Shown: one piece after another, positions 16,450 to 25,645 of the stretch
How positions within the stretch are numbered: the first letter of the stretch is position 1
Layout: each line of letters begins with the position of its first letter
Source: an uncultured Eubacteriales bacterium
GTDB lineage: Bacteria > Bacillota > Clostridia > Lachnospirales > Lachnospiraceae
Direction of reading: 5' to 3'
Length of the DNA stretch: 64,000 nt
Assembly (NCBI GenBank): GCA_900319795.1
Contig: ONPU01000009.1
Span: 1-64,000 of the forward strand
The notes under the pieces: generated by a model
Databases searched by the model: none
Told to the model about the DNA's origin: nothing
What the model saw: the letters and a program-made list of their open reading frames with translations, nothing else
Made by a program: the position numbers and the translations under genes

Positions 16450-17838
16450 TTACTTATCCCATGCGTGCTTTCCGGCTTCCAGGTCTTCGCGGATCTCGGA
16501 AACTCTCTTATCGGAAAGCTTGTACCAGATCAGCGGGATGCAGCTTACGAGCGCGAGGATCGCGGGCAGCATGTTGACCATGAAGTTGATACCCATCTTT
16601 GTGGACGCAGTCTGTTCCATATTCGGAACATAGCCGACAGCTTCAAGAAGAAGGACAACCGGTGCGCAGATCGCCGTAGCAAGCTTGACGCCGAAGCTCA
16701 GCATGGATGCTGCAAGACCTTCCTGACGTTTTCCGAGTTTCCAGTCGCCGTATTCCAGAGAATCGCCGACCATGCCGTAGCAGATTGCCGGAGCGCCGAA
16801 GCCAAGGGAGCCGATGAAAGAAGCGCCAATCAGGAATACCGGGTTGTTGGTCGGATTGAGGAACAGAGCCACGAATCCGGCTGCCATCACGACGTTCATG
16901 ATGATCATGTAGTTCTTCTTGCCGAACATCTTTGTTCCCCACGGAACTGTCAGTGTACCGACCAGCTGGCCGACTGTCATGGCTGTGAACATGGTTGCGA
17001 TGTACTGCGGTCCGCCGACGACGTAGATGACATGGTAAACCAGAATTCCGTAGCGGCCCGTTACGCAGATCGTACCGATAACGGTTGCGATGACGACGAT
17101 GAGCAGCTGATCGTTCTGGATGAGGCCCTTCATGTTTTCAATGAATCCGGCCTTCTCTGCCGGAGCATTGCTGTGAAGTTTGTCCGTATAAGTTTCCTTG
17201 CAGATCGTTGCGCAGGTCCAGAAAACCGGGATCAGGATCAGGGAGAAGATCACTGTCGCGACAAAGTAGCCGTGGCCGTCCGCCATCTTTTCGCCGGCTT
17301 CATTGGTAGCGGAGCTGAAGCGAAGAATGAGCGGCATAGCGACCATCGAAAGGATGATGCCGATGATGGAAGCGCCGGTGCTGCGGGCAGTTGCCAGAAG
17401 CTGACGGATGCGGGAATCGACCGCGATAACATTGAGAAGTGCCTGATAAGCAATGGAGCAGGCTGTATAAGCCATACCGGCTCCGATGTAGCAGACGCCG
17501 CAGAGAATGACTTTCGCCATGCCCTGTACCGGGAATACCGTAAAGGTCAGGATATTGAACAGAGCGAGGAACGGCGGTGCGAAATAAAGATAGGGACGGA
17601 ATTTGCCCCAGCGGGAATTTGTGCGGTCCGCGATCTGGCCCATCATCGGGTCATTGATTGCGTCCCAGATACGTGCGATCAGAACGATCGCTGAAATTGC
17701 GGCACCTGACAGACCTACTACGTCCGTGTAGAAAATGTTCAGGTAGTTGTTGATCATGTACCAGCTCATCTGGCACGCGACTTCTCCGAGACCGTATCCG
17801 ACTAACAGCTTCGGACTGGCTTTTTCATTGGATGCCAT
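16450..17838 (-). CDS. GPH (MelB-type) glycoside transporter
   Basis: The 462-residue membrane symporter has about twelve hydrophobic segments and the family loop ADRTNSRWGKFRPYL, preceded by WDAINDPMMGQI. It is the third gene of an operon that starts with C-glycoside deglycosidase alpha and beta subunit genes (19226 to 17898), 59 bases after the beta gene. This makes a C-glycoside or its freed sugar the likely cargo. It is closely similar along its length to the transporter at 36423-37820 (shared NYLNIFYTDVV/NYLMLFYTDVV and NILTFTVFPVQG blocks), so the two are recent paralogues. Substrate assignment is inferred from context. Confidence 0.87.
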   Translation of the reverse strand: MASNEKASPKLLVGYGLGEVACQMSWYMINNYLNIFYTDVVGLSGAAISAIVLIARIWDAINDPMMGQIADRTNSRWGKFRPYLYFAPPFLALFNILTFTVFPVQGMAKVILCGVCYIGAGMAYTACSIAYQALLNVIAVDSRIRQLLATARSTGASIIGIILSMVAMPLILRFSSATNEAGEKMADGHGYFVATVIFSLILIPVFWTCATICKETYTDKLHSNAPAEKAGFIENMKGLIQNDQLLIVVIATVIGTICVTGRYGILVYHVIYVVGGPQYIATMFTAMTVGQLVGTLTVPWGTKMFGKKNYMIIMNVVMAAGFVALFLNPTNNPVFLIGASFIGSLGFGAPAICYGMVGDSLEYGDWKLGKRQEGLAASMLSFGVKLATAICAPVVLLLEAVGYVPNMEQTASTKMGINFMVNMLPAILALVSCIPLIWYKLSDKRVSEIREDLEAGKHAWDK

Positions 17839-17897
17839 TTACTAAACCCTCCTTAAAAATGATTCCGGGACATTTCCCCGTATGCTTAAAATGATAA

Positions 17898-18341
17898 TCA
17901 GACGATCAGCATTCTCCGCTCATTGACATGGTGGCCGAACTCCGGCATGAATACGAAACTCTCCTCATCCGGATCCAGATGATCCTGAATGGCCGGCGGC
18001 ATATAGGAAGAAGTAAAGCAGAAGCCGTACTTCAGATCGTGATATCCCTGCGCAAGACCGCCCGGTTTCTCAACCTTGAGCACAGCCGGGCACGTAACTG
18101 CCCAGTGGGTCTGGAAATCAACTGCCATCTCTTCATTCGTGAAGTCTTCGCCTTTGATATTCCATGTGATTTTGTCCTTCTCAATTTTCTCGCCGTCGAT
18201 ATAGAGCGTACCCGGGCGAAGCTGGGAAAGGAACACGCCTCTGTAATAAGGAAGCCGGACCTTGAACTGAAAACCTGTGATATTGCCGTTTTCGTCCTTA
18301 ATGTTTCTGAATCCTACAGACTGGATAACCTGTTTTTCCAT
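17898..18341 (-). CDS. C-glycoside deglycosidase beta subunit (DUF6379 type)
   Basis: The 147-residue beta-sandwich protein belongs to the small partner family of C-glycoside deglycosidases. Its signature GFQFKVRLPYYRGVFLS and the later KPGGLAQGYH recur in the beta gene at 53938 and in the N-terminus of the fusion at 51338 (pattern G-F-x-F-x6-Y-R-G-x2-L-S and K-x-G-G-[LI]-A-x-G-x-H). In characterised systems this subunit assembles with a metal-dependent TIM-barrel alpha subunit and shapes the active site. The GGAGG site and ATG lie 12 bases after the alpha gene stop, consistent with a 1:1 complex. There is no signal peptide. Family membership rests on recognised sequence pattern and pairing. 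Confidence 0.85.
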   Translation of the reverse strand: MEKQVIQSVGFRNIKDENGNITGFQFKVRLPYYRGVFLSQLRPGTLYIDGEKIEKDKITWNIKGEDFTNEEMAVDFQTHWAVTCPAVLKVEKPGGLAQGYHDLKYGFCFTSSYMPPAIQDHLDPDEESFVFMPEFGHHVNERRMLIV

Positions 18342-18353
18342 TTGCGCACCTCC

Positions 18354-19226
18354 TTAGTCACCAAGCAGATTCTTCAGCATGATGTGATGCTTTCTGAGTG
18401 TCTGCCCTACTTCGTATCCGTCGTCGTACTTGTCGGCACCTTCGTATTCGCTCAGCAGATAGCCGTCGTATCCGTTCTCCTGCATCACCTTGATGATTTC
18501 CGGATACGGGATGGTCGTCTCATGGAAATCGTCGCTCATGTTGATGAACTTGGCATGGCAGCAATAGATATACGGCAGCAGCGGGATCAGGTCCTCCGGT
18601 ACGTTCGGCGTATATTCGGGGCTTACGTACTCGCCTTCCGAAAAGCCTGTGCGGAATACCGAGAAGTCAATGTTGAGGCCGAAATTCTTTGTGCCCGTCT
18701 TCTTAATGAAATCGACAAAATCCGTCACAAGCTTGCCCTTCAGATTGGACGGCGTATGGATCTCGGGGCACATCTTAATGCCGAGTTCCTCAGCCAGCGG
18801 AAGCGCGCCTTCGATAATCTCTCTCCAGTTGAGAACCGGCTCCAGTTTGTCGTTAATGACCGGCATCTTGGTTCTCATAACCGTAAATCCGAGACGGTGC
18901 GCAAGGCGGATATCTCTTTTCAGCATCTCGACGGATTCTTCCGTCGTGAGATCCCTGTCTCCGAGGACATGAGAATCGATCCAGTTGCCGTACTCTACCG
19001 GAATGATCTCGTACTTGTCGCAGAGTCTCCACCACTTTTCGACCCATTCATCCGTCGGATAAGGATAATTTTCAATATGGGTATTAGCCAGGATTTCGAT
19101 TCCGTGAGCCCCCATATCATAGATGTCTTCGAAGCAGTCTTCCAGTGTCTTTGTCAGCCCGAATTCAGCGGAATAGCTGTAAAGTGCAATACCGCGCTTC
19201 GGACCTTTCCTGTCGTACTTGTACAT
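18354..19226 (-). CDS. C-glycoside deglycosidase alpha subunit (xylose-isomerase-like TIM barrel)
   Basis: The 290-residue TIM barrel of the sugar phosphate isomerase/epimerase superfamily has candidate metal ligands Glu155 (CPEIHTP), Asp187 (NIDFSVF), His224 (CCHAKF) and Glu260 (LLSEYEG). The E-x-H, D-F, H-x-K-F and E-[YF]-E series is repeated in the other two deglycosidases of the window. In studied enzymes this subunit, with a divalent metal and the beta partner, eliminates the aglycone from a 3-keto C-glycoside. An AAAGGAG site precedes the ATG. It heads the alpha, beta, GPH operon. A plain sugar isomerase is the alternative, but the adjacent beta gene argues against it. Confidence 0.83.
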   Translation of the reverse strand: MYKYDRKGPKRGIALYSYSAEFGLTKTLEDCFEDIYDMGAHGIEILANTHIENYPYPTDEWVEKWWRLCDKYEIIPVEYGNWIDSHVLGDRDLTTEESVEMLKRDIRLAHRLGFTVMRTKMPVINDKLEPVLNWREIIEGALPLAEELGIKMCPEIHTPSNLKGKLVTDFVDFIKKTGTKNFGLNIDFSVFRTGFSEGEYVSPEYTPNVPEDLIPLLPYIYCCHAKFINMSDDFHETTIPYPEIIKVMQENGYDGYLLSEYEGADKYDDGYEVGQTLRKHHIMLKNLLGD

Positions 19227-19687
19227 GTCCGTCCACTCCTTTCTGAACCGCTGTTATCGTGTACGTTTTTACGTTACTTCTCTATGGTAGTGATTCTACC
19301 GGAAATGAAGACCTTTTGCTTTCTCAGCTTCCCGATCTCTCCGCTTTTGCGCTCAAACAGAAGAACTAACTGAAAGTATATGCGTTCATGCATCCGCTTT
19401 CTTTCAAACTGAGGACTTCTTTTTGCTCTCATTGGAACCATCTTTATTCGCCGGACGTCCGAAAGTTTCCATGCGCAACGAATAAAGGTCATTTCTTGCA
19501 TATTAATAGTCAAAAACCGTATCTTCTGCGCAAAAGTCAATAAAATGCAAAAAATGAGACATCTGAAGAAAAGGCATCTTCTTCCCGTTCCTGTATACTG
19601 ATATTCATAATCCGGGAACAGCTCGGTATGCGTTTTATGATCAGAGTTTTTCCCTTTCAAGACACATTTTACGAAGGAGACGCGGCG
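19227..19687. promoter_or_regulatory. Divergent control region between deglycosidase operon and GH106-like gene
   Basis: This 461-base region holds no convincing gene. It contains TTTATTCG at 19443-19450 and CGAATAAA at 19479-19486 as an inverted repeat that encloses the perfect palindrome CGGACGTCCG (19452-19461). AAAGGTCATTT overlaps its right arm at 19484. A TATACT hexamer at 19594-19599 could be a -10 for the plus-strand gene, but no good -35 accompanies it. The size and palindromes suggest regulated divergent promoters. Which regulator binds is unknown. Confidence 0.45.
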
Positions 19688-22288
19688 ATGAAAGAAAACC
19701 ATATTCTCCCGTTCCTGTGGATGCGCGGAGAATCAGAAGACATCCTGAGAACCGAACTTAAAAAGATCCGGGAAGCCGGCATCCGATCGGTATGCCTTGA
19801 AGCGAGGCCTCACCCGGATTACGCGGGCGAAGGATGGTGGCACGACGTCGACATTGTGATTGACGAGGCCAAAAAGCACGATATGCAGATCTGGATTCTG
19901 GACGACGCCCATTTCCCGACCGGTATGGCGAACGGCAGCATGCCTGCCCATCCCGAAAAGGCCAGAAGATTTCTCTATACCAACTTTGTGGATGCGACCG
20001 GACCGCTGCCCGCGGCTCAGTTTGACGTGGATACGCTGCTGACAAAGCAGGTGACCTGGATGGACCTGGGAAAACCAGTCTCCACACCGCTCTTCGATGA
20101 GACGAAGCTCCTGTCCGTTACGGCCTCCCGTATCTCAGACGGCGATACGGTCGAAGGAGAAATCCTTGACCTCACTTCCTCCGTCAGCGACGGTTACCTT
20201 ACATGGGATGTCCCGGAAGGGGTCTGGAGAATCAACGTCAATTTCTCGACGACCGCGATCGGCCCGAAGCCGGATTATATCAACTATATCGACGAAGACT
20301 CCGTCCGTGTTCTCATTGACGAAGTCTATGAAAAGCACTATGCCCGGTATAAGGATCTGTTTGGAACGATCATCCAGGGATTCTTCTCCGACGAGCCCGG
20401 CTTCTACAACAGAGATACCTATGACGAGTTTTCCGACCTCGGACGCTTCGATACCCTGCCGTGGGGCTCTGAAATGAACATCCTTCTTCACAATATCTAC
20501 GAAGGCGATCTGTACAGGGATCTGCCTCTCCTCTTCGCCAATGAGAAGAACGGCGCGCACCGCGCCGTCCGCTACGCGTATATGGACGCTGTCAGCCACC
20601 TCTACAGCAAGAACTTCAGCTGCCAGCTTGGCGAATGGTGCCGCGCGCACGGTGTCCGTTACATCGGCCACATCGTAGAGGACAATTATGCCTATAAACG
20701 GCTCGGAGCAGGTGTCGGACATTACTTCCGCGCCATGGCCGGCCAGGATATCGCGGGCATCGACAATATCGGATACCAGCTGATGCCCGGCAATGACGTG
20801 GCCATCCGTCACACGGGAGCCCAGGATATCTCCCCGGAATTCTATCATTACGGAATCGGCAGACTCGGCGCGTCCGCTGCCGCCATCGATCCTTTGAAAA
20901 AGGGCCGTCTGATGTGCGAGAATTTCGGCGCCTACGGCTGGCGCCTCGGCGTTCGCGACATGAAATGGCTGGCGGACTACCTGATCGCGCAGGGCGTCAA
21001 CTATTTCGTTCCGCACGCGTTTTCCATGGCCGAATATCCGGATTCCGACTGCCCGCCCCATTTCCATGCGCGCGGAAACAACCCCGAGTATCCGTATTTC
21101 TGCGACCTGATGCGCTATACGGACCGTCTCTCAAATCTGTTTTCGGATGGTCAGAGCGTTCCCGGAGCCGCTGTGCTCTTTGAAGCGGAAGCGGACTGGA
21201 CCGGAAAGGCCATGCACGGATGCACGGTCGGAAAGGAACTGATCACACACCAGGTCGATTTCTTCTTTATCCCGGCGGATGTATTTGCGGATCCCGATTA
21301 TTACGGCTGTGAAGTATCCGACGGCAAACTGATCGTGAACGGATACTCCATGAACGCGTTTGTCGTTCCGGAATGCGAATTCATTCCGGCAAAAGCCGCT
21401 TCGTTCATCGCGGATCATCCGGATCTGCCGGTCTTCTACGTCAATCATTTCCCGGAGGGAATTGCAGGACCCTGTGAAAATGCGGAAGAGCTTCTTAAAA
21501 ACGCGCTCAGAAACCGGACCTGCGTTCCGCTTCCGGAACTCGGCGACGTTCTGAGAGGGGAAGGCTGCGCGGACGAACTCTTCACCGAAAGAAGCGTCCC
21601 TTGTCTCCGCCAGTATCACTACAGAAAAGACGGAAGAGATTTCTGGATGCTGATGAATACTTCCCTGAGCCTCAATGTCGAGGAAACGTTCCATCTGCCC
21701 AAAGCCGCGTCCTTCGGAATTTATGACGCGATGAAGGATCAGACGACGGCGCTTTCCGTATCGGACGGCACGGCATCTCTTCGGATCGCGCCCTATGAGT
21801 CCCTGATTCTTGTAACGAATCCGGAACATGCGAAACCGGCCGAACCGAAGTATCAGTTATGCGGGCAGCTGTCCCTTCAGACTTTCGATCTGACATTGGT
21901 TCCGATCGGATCCGGAGAGGAAGAAGTCATAAAAGGTTTCGATCCGAAGCCGGTCTCTTCCATAAGAAGAGATTTCTCCGGCACCATAATCTACCGGACG
22001 AAATTCCTTATATCCGAACTCCCGAAGAAGGCGGTTCTCAACGCGGAATATGTATTTGAATGCATGAGTGTGGAACTCAACGGCAAAACGCTTCCGAACG
22101 TCATTGCGCCGCCTTACACGGCCGACCTGACAGAGGCGCTTAAAGAAGGCGCGAATGAGCTCTGTATCCGTGTCGCCACCACTCCGCTTCGGGACGCGAA
22201 CACAAAGCCCGGAATCTTCGGAAAGGAAAGAACCGTTATTGAGCCGACCGGCATGTTCGGACAGATCCGGATTGACCTGTTCCTCTGA
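19688..22288 (+). CDS. Glycoside hydrolase, GH106 alpha-L-rhamnosidase-like
   Basis: The 866-residue protein opens with a barrel segment (LPFLWMRGE, then LEARPHPDYAGEGWW and WILDDAHFPTGMANG) typical of the large GH106-related hydrolase group. A C-terminal galactose-binding-like domain (about 770-866, around VELNGKTLPN) follows. Acidic candidates include GFFSDEPGFYN and HIVEDN, but no catalytic pair is assigned. The start is the ATG at 19688, eight bases after GAAGGAG. The upstream ATG at 19628 has no site. It lacks a signal peptide. Rhamnosyl or other deoxysugar removal from plant glycosides fits the setting, but the substrate is inferred. It is first in a plus-strand block of hydrolase and flavoprotein genes. 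Confidence 0.72.
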   Translation: MKENHILPFLWMRGESEDILRTELKKIREAGIRSVCLEARPHPDYAGEGWWHDVDIVIDEAKKHDMQIWILDDAHFPTGMANGSMPAHPEKARRFLYTNFVDATGPLPAAQFDVDTLLTKQVTWMDLGKPVSTPLFDETKLLSVTASRISDGDTVEGEILDLTSSVSDGYLTWDVPEGVWRINVNFSTTAIGPKPDYINYIDEDSVRVLIDEVYEKHYARYKDLFGTIIQGFFSDEPGFYNRDTYDEFSDLGRFDTLPWGSEMNILLHNIYEGDLYRDLPLLFANEKNGAHRAVRYAYMDAVSHLYSKNFSCQLGEWCRAHGVRYIGHIVEDNYAYKRLGAGVGHYFRAMAGQDIAGIDNIGYQLMPGNDVAIRHTGAQDISPEFYHYGIGRLGASAAAIDPLKKGRLMCENFGAYGWRLGVRDMKWLADYLIAQGVNYFVPHAFSMAEYPDSDCPPHFHARGNNPEYPYFCDLMRYTDRLSNLFSDGQSVPGAAVLFEAEADWTGKAMHGCTVGKELITHQVDFFFIPADVFADPDYYGCEVSDGKLIVNGYSMNAFVVPECEFIPAKAASFIADHPDLPVFYVNHFPEGIAGPCENAEELLKNALRNRTCVPLPELGDVLRGEGCADELFTERSVPCLRQYHYRKDGRDFWMLMNTSLSLNVEETFHLPKAASFGIYDAMKDQTTALSVSDGTASLRIAPYESLILVTNPEHAKPAEPKYQLCGQLSLQTFDLTLVPIGSGEEEVIKGFDPKPVSSIRRDFSGTIIYRTKFLISELPKKAVLNAEYVFECMSVELNGKTLPNVIAPPYTADLTEALKEGANELCIRVATTPLRDANTKPGIFGKERTVIEPTGMFGQIRIDLFL

Positions 22289-22383
22289 AAAAGGAACCGG
22301 CAGACAAATCAGTATTTAATTTTTTGAAATAAACCACTTTAAAGACATTTCAAGTAACTGCACAAACAAAAGGAGGAACACAA

Positions 22384-23337
22384 ATGGCAAAAGTTGTAGC
22401 ATTTTCATTCGGAAGAAAGATGTCCAACACAGAAGTGATGCTGAAGGAAGTCCTGAAAAAATGTCAGGAAGCGGGACATGAAATTCAGTTCATCCGTCCG
22501 GACGATCTCGACATCAAGCCCTGCACCGGCTGCTGCGGCTGCGTTGTCGGCATCCTTACCGGCCGCACAAACGGGACATGTATCCATAAAGACGATTTCC
22601 ACATTGTGGAAGAGGCTTATTATTCCGCGGACGCCATCATCGTCGGCTCTCCGGTTTACGAGACTTCTCCGAGCGGCACATTTAAGACCTTCTGCGACCG
22701 CCTTGGCCCGTCCCACGATATCGCGTTCCTGACCGAAGCGAAAAAAGACCGTCTGGCTTCCGGCGACCCGAACGTCCTCCTTCCGGACGAGATCGTATTC
22801 AAACCGCGTGTAGGCGCTCTTGTGGGCGTAGGCGGAGCCAGAACCGAAAACTGGACCATCTTTACCGTTCCGATCATGTATGAAAGCATGATGTCCGCCG
22901 GCGTCGACGTCATCGACACCCATACCTATTTCGGCGCCATGAACGTCCAGCACGTCCTCGGCGTTCCGGAACAGATGGAACGTATGGATAAAATGGCGCA
23001 GAACATCATCGACGCTCTTGCCGCCGAAACCGAAGAAGAACGCACAAAGTGGAGAGGAGAAACCGACGGCGCATGCCCGGTCTGCCACCAGAGCATGTTC
23101 CGCGTACACGAAGGCTCCGACCTTGTGGAATGCGCGATCTGCGGCATCAACGGAACCGTCGGCCTTGTGGACGGAAAGATCACATATAAGTTCTCGAAGG
23201 AAGAACAGATGAGAAGCCGTCTGAAATATGCCGGCAAGCTGGAACACAGAAATGAGATCGCCGACGGCGCGATGACCCAGAAGAAGGTCGAAAACCTCGC
23301 GGAACTCAAGAAGCCGTACCTGCACATCGGGGAATAA
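22384..23337 (+). CDS. Iron-sulfur flavoprotein of the NADPH-dependent FMN reductase type, with zinc ribbon
   Basis: The 317-residue protein has a flavodoxin-like FMN fold (residues 1-210; VGSPVYETSPSGTFKTFCDR is the flavin loop). The Cys47, Cys50, Cys53 plus Cys66 set fits a [4Fe-4S] cluster as in Isf proteins. It also has a C-terminal CX2C...CX2C pair (Cys231, 234, 250, 253) that resembles a zinc ribbon. It should move electrons between pyridine nucleotide or ferredoxin and an organic acceptor. Two paralogues with the same extra module lie at 27759 and 46568. AAAGGAGG precedes the ATG. The nitroreductase gene follows 48 bases later. The acceptor is unknown. A keto-sugar, quinone or polyphenol is suggested only by neighbours. 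Confidence 0.82.
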   Translation: MAKVVAFSFGRKMSNTEVMLKEVLKKCQEAGHEIQFIRPDDLDIKPCTGCCGCVVGILTGRTNGTCIHKDDFHIVEEAYYSADAIIVGSPVYETSPSGTFKTFCDRLGPSHDIAFLTEAKKDRLASGDPNVLLPDEIVFKPRVGALVGVGGARTENWTIFTVPIMYESMMSAGVDVIDTHTYFGAMNVQHVLGVPEQMERMDKMAQNIIDALAAETEEERTKWRGETDGACPVCHQSMFRVHEGSDLVECAICGINGTVGLVDGKITYKFSKEEQMRSRLKYAGKLEHRNEIADGAMTQKKVENLAELKKPYLHIGE

Positions 23338-23385
23338 TAAATCAGGCAGCACTGCAATATAGTTTTCAATAAAAAGGAGCCGGTT

Positions 23386-23916
23386 ATGAGAGAAACACTT
23401 ACGGATCTGAAGATGAGACGCAGCGTCAGAGAGTACAAACAGGAACAGATTACCGACGAAGAGCTTCAGGAAGTGCTTGAAGCAGGGATGAACGCCTCCT
23501 CCGGAGGCAACCGCCAGAGCGCGGTCTTCGTGGTCGTACAGAACCGCGAATGGATTGACAAACTCTGCGCCCTGAACGCTCAGATCGCAGGAGCCCCCAA
23601 AGGATTTGATGTCTTTTACGGAGCCCCGACCGTAATCGTCGTCGCGGCGGATAAAAGTACTCCGGACGCGGTCAAAGACGGCTCCCTTTGTATCGGCAAT
23701 ATGCTGAATGCCGCATATGCTCTGGGTCTTGGCGGCCGCTGGATCAACCGTGCCGACGGCATGCTGGAAGACGAACTCGGAAAGGCACTGATGAAAGAAG
23801 CCGGCTATGACCCGGAGCAGTATATCGGCGTCGGCAACGTGATCCTCGGCTATCCCGCCAACGGATTCCCGGAACCGCTCGCTCATAAAGACAATTACTA
23901 CAGCATCATTCGGTAA
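23386..23916 (+). CDS. Nitroreductase-family FMN oxidoreductase
   Basis: The 176-residue protein has the nitroreductase opening (MRRSVREYKQEQITDEEL), the NASSGGNRQSAVFVV flavin contact and a C-terminal VGNVILGYPA segment. Such enzymes bind FMN as dimers and reduce nitro, quinone or ene compounds with NAD(P)H. Here it follows an iron-sulfur flavoprotein gene by 48 bases and ends at a strong terminator, so the pair forms the end of one transcript. AAAAGGAG precedes the ATG. The length is near the short end of the family, with no obvious truncation. The physiological acceptor is not known. Confidence 0.87.
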   Translation: MRETLTDLKMRRSVREYKQEQITDEELQEVLEAGMNASSGGNRQSAVFVVVQNREWIDKLCALNAQIAGAPKGFDVFYGAPTVIVVAADKSTPDAVKDGSLCIGNMLNAAYALGLGGRWINRADGMLEDELGKALMKEAGYDPEQYIGVGNVILGYPANGFPEPLAHKDNYYSIIR

Positions 23917-23929
23917 ACTGCCGAAATAT

Positions 23930-23954
23930 AAGGGGCGTCAAAAAGCGCCCCTTT
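23930..23954 (+). terminator. Terminator after nitroreductase
   Basis: AAGGGGCG pairs with CGCCCCTT around a short A-rich loop, followed by TTCTC. It lies 14 bases past the stop. A REP-like element follows directly. Confidence 0.82.
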
Positions 23955-23960
23955 CTCTAT

Positions 23961-23991
23961 TGCACCACAGGTGCCTGACCCCTTTGGTGCA
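23961..23991 (+). repeat. REP-like 31-bp palindromic element, copy 3
   Basis: It begins TGCACCACAGGTGCC and ends CCTTTGGTGCA. It differs from copy 1 at one base. It sits between the nitroreductase terminator and the GH43 ribosome site. Confidence 0.85.
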
Positions 23992-24015
23992 CTTACATCT
24001 ACAAGGAGGAGCAAC

Positions 24016-25632
24016 ATGTCCAAAATTCAAAATCCCATCATCCCCGGATTTTATCCGGATCCCAGCATCTGCCGCGTCGGTGATGACTACTATATCGCCT
24101 GCTCCAGTTTTGAACTTTACCCGGGCATCCCGATCTTCCACAGCCGTGACCTCATTCACTGGACGCAGATCGGACATGCGGTCGGGCCGGAAAACGCATT
24201 TCACATGGAAGCGAACTGCGGCGTCGGCGGTATGATGGCCCCGACACTCCGCTATCACGACGGCACGTTCTATATCCTGTGCTGCAACTTTGCGGACCGA
24301 GGAAACTTCATGGTCACCGCGAAGGATCCGGCCGGTCCCTGGTCGGAAATCCACTGGCTGGACGACATCCCGGGGATTGACGCCTCTTTCTTCTTTGACA
24401 ATGACGGACAGTGCTATGTCATGGGCACGGGAAATGTCTGGGACAACGGCGCCGGCGTCATGGAGCGCGGCATCTGGCTTGCCAAATATGACATCGAACA
24501 TTTCAAAATGGACGGCGAACCGTTCACGATCTGGAACAGCGCCCTTCGTGTCGCCTCTTCTCCGGAAGCTCCGCATCTCTACCATATCGGAGACTATTAC
24601 TATCTGATGATCGCCGAAGGCGGGACGGAACATTTCCATTCCGTGGCAGTCGCACGGAGCAAAGAACTGTTTTCATTTTTCGAAGGATACGCGGGCAATC
24701 CGGTTCTGACACACCGCCATATGGGCTGGCACGCGCCGATCATCAATGTCGGACATGCCGATTTCGTGGAACTTCCGGACGGATCCTGGTACGCGGTATT
24801 CCTCGGAAGCCGGCTGATTGAGGGCGAATGCAAGAACCTCGGACGCGAAACGTTCATCTGCCCGGTGATCTGGGAACGCGACTGGCCGATCTTCTCCCCG
24901 GAAACCGGCAAGGTGGAGTGGGAATATGACGCTCCGAAGTGCCTTCCGGAAGAAACAGCAGTTCCGGAGCCCACAAGGGATGAATTTGACAGTGATGAAC
25001 TGCCCCTTTATTGGACTTTCTGGGGAACGCCCTACGAAAAATACTATGAGATCAAAGACTCGAAGCTCTCCCTTCGCTGCATCCCGCAGAGCGCGGACGA
25101 CGAGGTGAAGGCAATGGGTTTTGAACCTTCATTAGACAAAAACGCATTTGTCGCATATGTGGCAAGGCGTCAGCGACAGCCGAAGACCCGGGTGACAACG
25201 AAGATGAGCTTCATGCCCAAGGGAAATGAAACGGCCGGACTCATTCTCGTGCAGGCAATGAACTTCCAGCTTCATATCGTGCGCTGCGAAGAAAACGGGA
25301 AGCAGCTTCTCCGCGTGATCTCCGTTACTTCGGATTTCATTACTCCTCCGTATTTTCCGGGCTTTTCCAGCCATACCGAGAAGAATACCGTCGCCGAAGT
25401 ATCGTATGACGCCGAGGACGTCGTTCTTCGCCTCAGTATGGACGGTGAGGACTGGAAGATCTCTTACGGCTCTTCCGAAGATGACCTGAAAGAGCTTTGC
25501 GACTTTGACGGCCACATCATCAATCCGGAAAAAGTCGGCTGCATGATCGGAACCATGCTCGGTATGTACGCGAGCGGAAACGGAACGGAAAGCAGCAACA
25601 GAGCGGAATTCGATTTCTTTGAACTTATTTAA
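24016..25632 (+). CDS. Glycoside hydrolase family 43 (beta-xylosidase/arabinofuranosidase)
   Basis: The 538-residue enzyme has a five-bladed propeller followed by a C-terminal beta-sandwich of about 200 residues, the layout of GH43 beta-xylosidases. Probable catalytic residues are Asp15 (GFYPDPSI, base), Asp122 (GIDASFFFDNDG, pKa modulator) and Glu184 (SPEAPHLY, acid). The start is the ATG at 24016 after AAGGAGG. An upstream GTG-type extension is not supported. There is no secretion signal. It would release xylose or arabinose from imported glycosides, and the FGGY kinase at 14.8 kb could use the pentose after isomerisation. The Gfo/Idh/MocA gene follows 13 bases later in the same operon. Confidence 0.9.
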   Translation: MSKIQNPIIPGFYPDPSICRVGDDYYIACSSFELYPGIPIFHSRDLIHWTQIGHAVGPENAFHMEANCGVGGMMAPTLRYHDGTFYILCCNFADRGNFMVTAKDPAGPWSEIHWLDDIPGIDASFFFDNDGQCYVMGTGNVWDNGAGVMERGIWLAKYDIEHFKMDGEPFTIWNSALRVASSPEAPHLYHIGDYYYLMIAEGGTEHFHSVAVARSKELFSFFEGYAGNPVLTHRHMGWHAPIINVGHADFVELPDGSWYAVFLGSRLIEGECKNLGRETFICPVIWERDWPIFSPETGKVEWEYDAPKCLPEETAVPEPTRDEFDSDELPLYWTFWGTPYEKYYEIKDSKLSLRCIPQSADDEVKAMGFEPSLDKNAFVAYVARRQRQPKTRVTTKMSFMPKGNETAGLILVQAMNFQLHIVRCEENGKQLLRVISVTSDFITPPYFPGFSSHTEKNTVAEVSYDAEDVVLRLSMDGEDWKISYGSSEDDLKELCDFDGHIINPEKVGCMIGTMLGMYASGNGTESSNRAEFDFFELI

Positions 25633-25645
25633 AAAGGAGAAAGCC

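Noticed and set aside
18354-19226. Annotation as a simple sugar-phosphate isomerase or epimerase
   Set aside because: The fold alone allows it, but the adjacent beta subunit gene and the shared metal-ligand pattern with the fused protein favour a deglycosidase alpha subunit.
19274-19702. Possible 142-codon gene in the divergent control region (minus strand)
   Set aside because: It overlaps the start of the GH106-like gene, lacks a ribosome site and shows no domain. The region reads better as regulatory DNA.
22405-23886. 493-codon frame antisense to the flavoprotein and nitroreductase genes
   Set aside because: It crosses the gap between two well-supported genes and has no start site or family resemblance.
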